DNA of 6,370 nucleotides from Treponema sp. (GTDB lineage Bacteria > Spirochaetota > Spirochaetia > Treponematales > Breznakiellaceae). The notes below the pieces were generated by a model. That model saw nothing but the letters and a program-made list of their open reading frames with translations. It was not told the DNA's origin and did not search any database. Shown here piece after piece: positions 6,040-6,370 of the stretch. Positions within the stretch are counted from its first letter, which is position 1; every line of letters begins with the position of its first letter. The position numbers and the translations under genes were made by a program. Where the stretch lies: contig JAISSG010000079.1 in assembly GCA_031273185.1 (NCBI GenBank), positions 1 through 6,370 of the forward strand. Reading direction: 5' to 3'.

Positions 6040-6297
6040 ATGTGGTATGCTGTAAGTATACTTTTTAAATGTATTTTAAAAAGCGGAAAAGTCCCGGAAG
6101 CAGCATGGGAAGAAAATATTATTTTATGCGATGCAACAAGTGATATATTGGCAAAGCAAAAGGCAGAGGCTGTTGGTCGAGATTTAGAATGTGAATACGA
6201 AACAGTCGATGGCGATTTCCTTAAGTGGAAATATGATAGTATACTGGCGGTAAATCAACATACCCCGCCGCAGAGCAGCGGGGTATGTTGTTCTTAA
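6040..6297 (+). CDS. DUF4288-like small protein with a C-terminus made of a palindromic repeat
   Basis: The 85-residue product starts MWYAVSILFK and continues with WEENIILCDATSDILAKQKAEAVGRD and a GDFLKWKYDSILAV segment. This order (MWYAV strand, WEE-IIL strand, a helix rich in Ala/Glu/Lys, then a W-K-y strand) is what I recall for the DUF4288 family, whose function is unknown. Family members usually carry on with a further native C-terminal stretch. Here, from Gln73 on, the protein is encoded by the perfect palindrome at 6256-6290 and ends with HTPPQSSGVCCS. That tail looks like repeat-derived sequence, so the gene may have lost its original end. AAAGGA lies seven bases before the ATG (6032-6037 region), a good ribosome binding site. 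It is AT-rich like the gene before it and probably shares its transcript. Confidence 0.65.
   Translation: MWYAVSILFKCILKSGKVPEAAWEENIILCDATSDILAKQKAEAVGRDLECEYETVDGDFLKWKYDSILAVNQHTPPQSSGVCCS
6256..6290 (+). terminator. Perfect 13-bp palindrome at the end of the DUF4288-like gene, possible terminator
   Basis: The arms 6256-6268 and 6278-6290 are perfect reverse complements (13 bp, with a CCCCGC core). The 9-base loop can close further by two G-C pairs across one C-A mismatch, leaving an AGA triloop. The sequence after it is TTCTT, which is only modestly T-rich, so intrinsic termination is possible but not certain. It overlaps the coding sequence and the stop codon follows four bases after the stem. 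It may equally be a dispersed palindromic repeat that landed here. Confidence 0.6.
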
Positions 6298-6311
6298 AAG
6301 GTATTGGTCTC

Positions 6312-6359
6312 GGGTTTAATACCTTTATGACCGCCCCAGAGGGGCGGGGTATTAAACCC
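6312..6359 (+). repeat. Compound palindrome with a 12-bp outer stem and 7-bp inner hairpin
   Basis: The outer arms 6312-6323 and 6348-6359 are perfect 12-bp reverse complements. Inside lies a perfect 7-bp hairpin (6331-6337 with 6341-6347) closed by an AGA loop, with a one-sided 7-base bulge at 6324-6330. The 9-base word GCGGGGTAT occurs in its right arm (6344-6352) and in the right arm of the first palindrome (6278-6286), so the two appear related. No gene is visible between 6298 and the window end. Confidence 0.65.
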
Positions 6360-6370
6360 TCGCCACGAAT

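Noticed and set aside
6256..6359. CRISPR array
   Set aside because: The two palindromes differ in length and sequence outside a 9-base core and have no regular spacers.

Overview
The window looks like the chromosome of an anaerobic or microaerophilic bacterium. The core genes are moderately GC-rich and the flanks are clearly AT-richer. It carries a NIF-type Fe-S cluster assembly pair, three purine biosynthesis genes, and three small genes of unknown function. Gene style points tentatively to a spirochaete (Treponema-like): a short NifU made of IscU plus a BFD domain, a Fe-S-type PurF, an exported protein with an FRGFSWGTS-type motif, and G-rich dispersed repeats between genes. That is pattern memory, not proof.

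Layout. Bases 1-198 are AT-rich with no gene I can support. On the minus strand, nifS (803-2005) and then nifU (199-789) form a two-gene operon that makes Fe-S clusters. An extended -10 promoter lies so close to the nifS ATG that the mRNA would be almost leaderless. Divergent from nifS, on the plus strand, is a gene for a putative exported protein (2143-2715). It has a good ribosome binding site, but the start codon seems to be ATC. It converges on purF with a 7-base gap. On the minus strand purE (5387-4908), purC (4911-4183) and purF (4168-2723) are packed tightly and must be one transcript. Their products catalyse the committed step (PurF), the N5-CAIR to CAIR step (PurE) and SAICAR synthesis (PurC).

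The right end (about 5450-6370) is different in character. Two AT-rich plus-strand genes, a putative exported protein (5509-5997) and a DUF4288-like protein (6040-6297), sit in tandem. They are followed by two strong GC-rich palindromes (6256-6290 and 6312-6359), the first of which encodes the last 12 or so residues of the DUF4288-like protein.

How the parts relate. PurF has the cysteines of the [4Fe-4S] form of the enzyme, so the neighbouring NifS/NifU pair makes the cofactor that PurF needs. The intergenic regions upstream of nifS and of purE share a 17-base G-rich repeat (16/17 identical) at a similar distance from the two starts. Each copy lies inside a run of five or six G-tracts that could form a G-quadruplex. 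No CRISPR array, transposase, tRNA or rRNA was seen.
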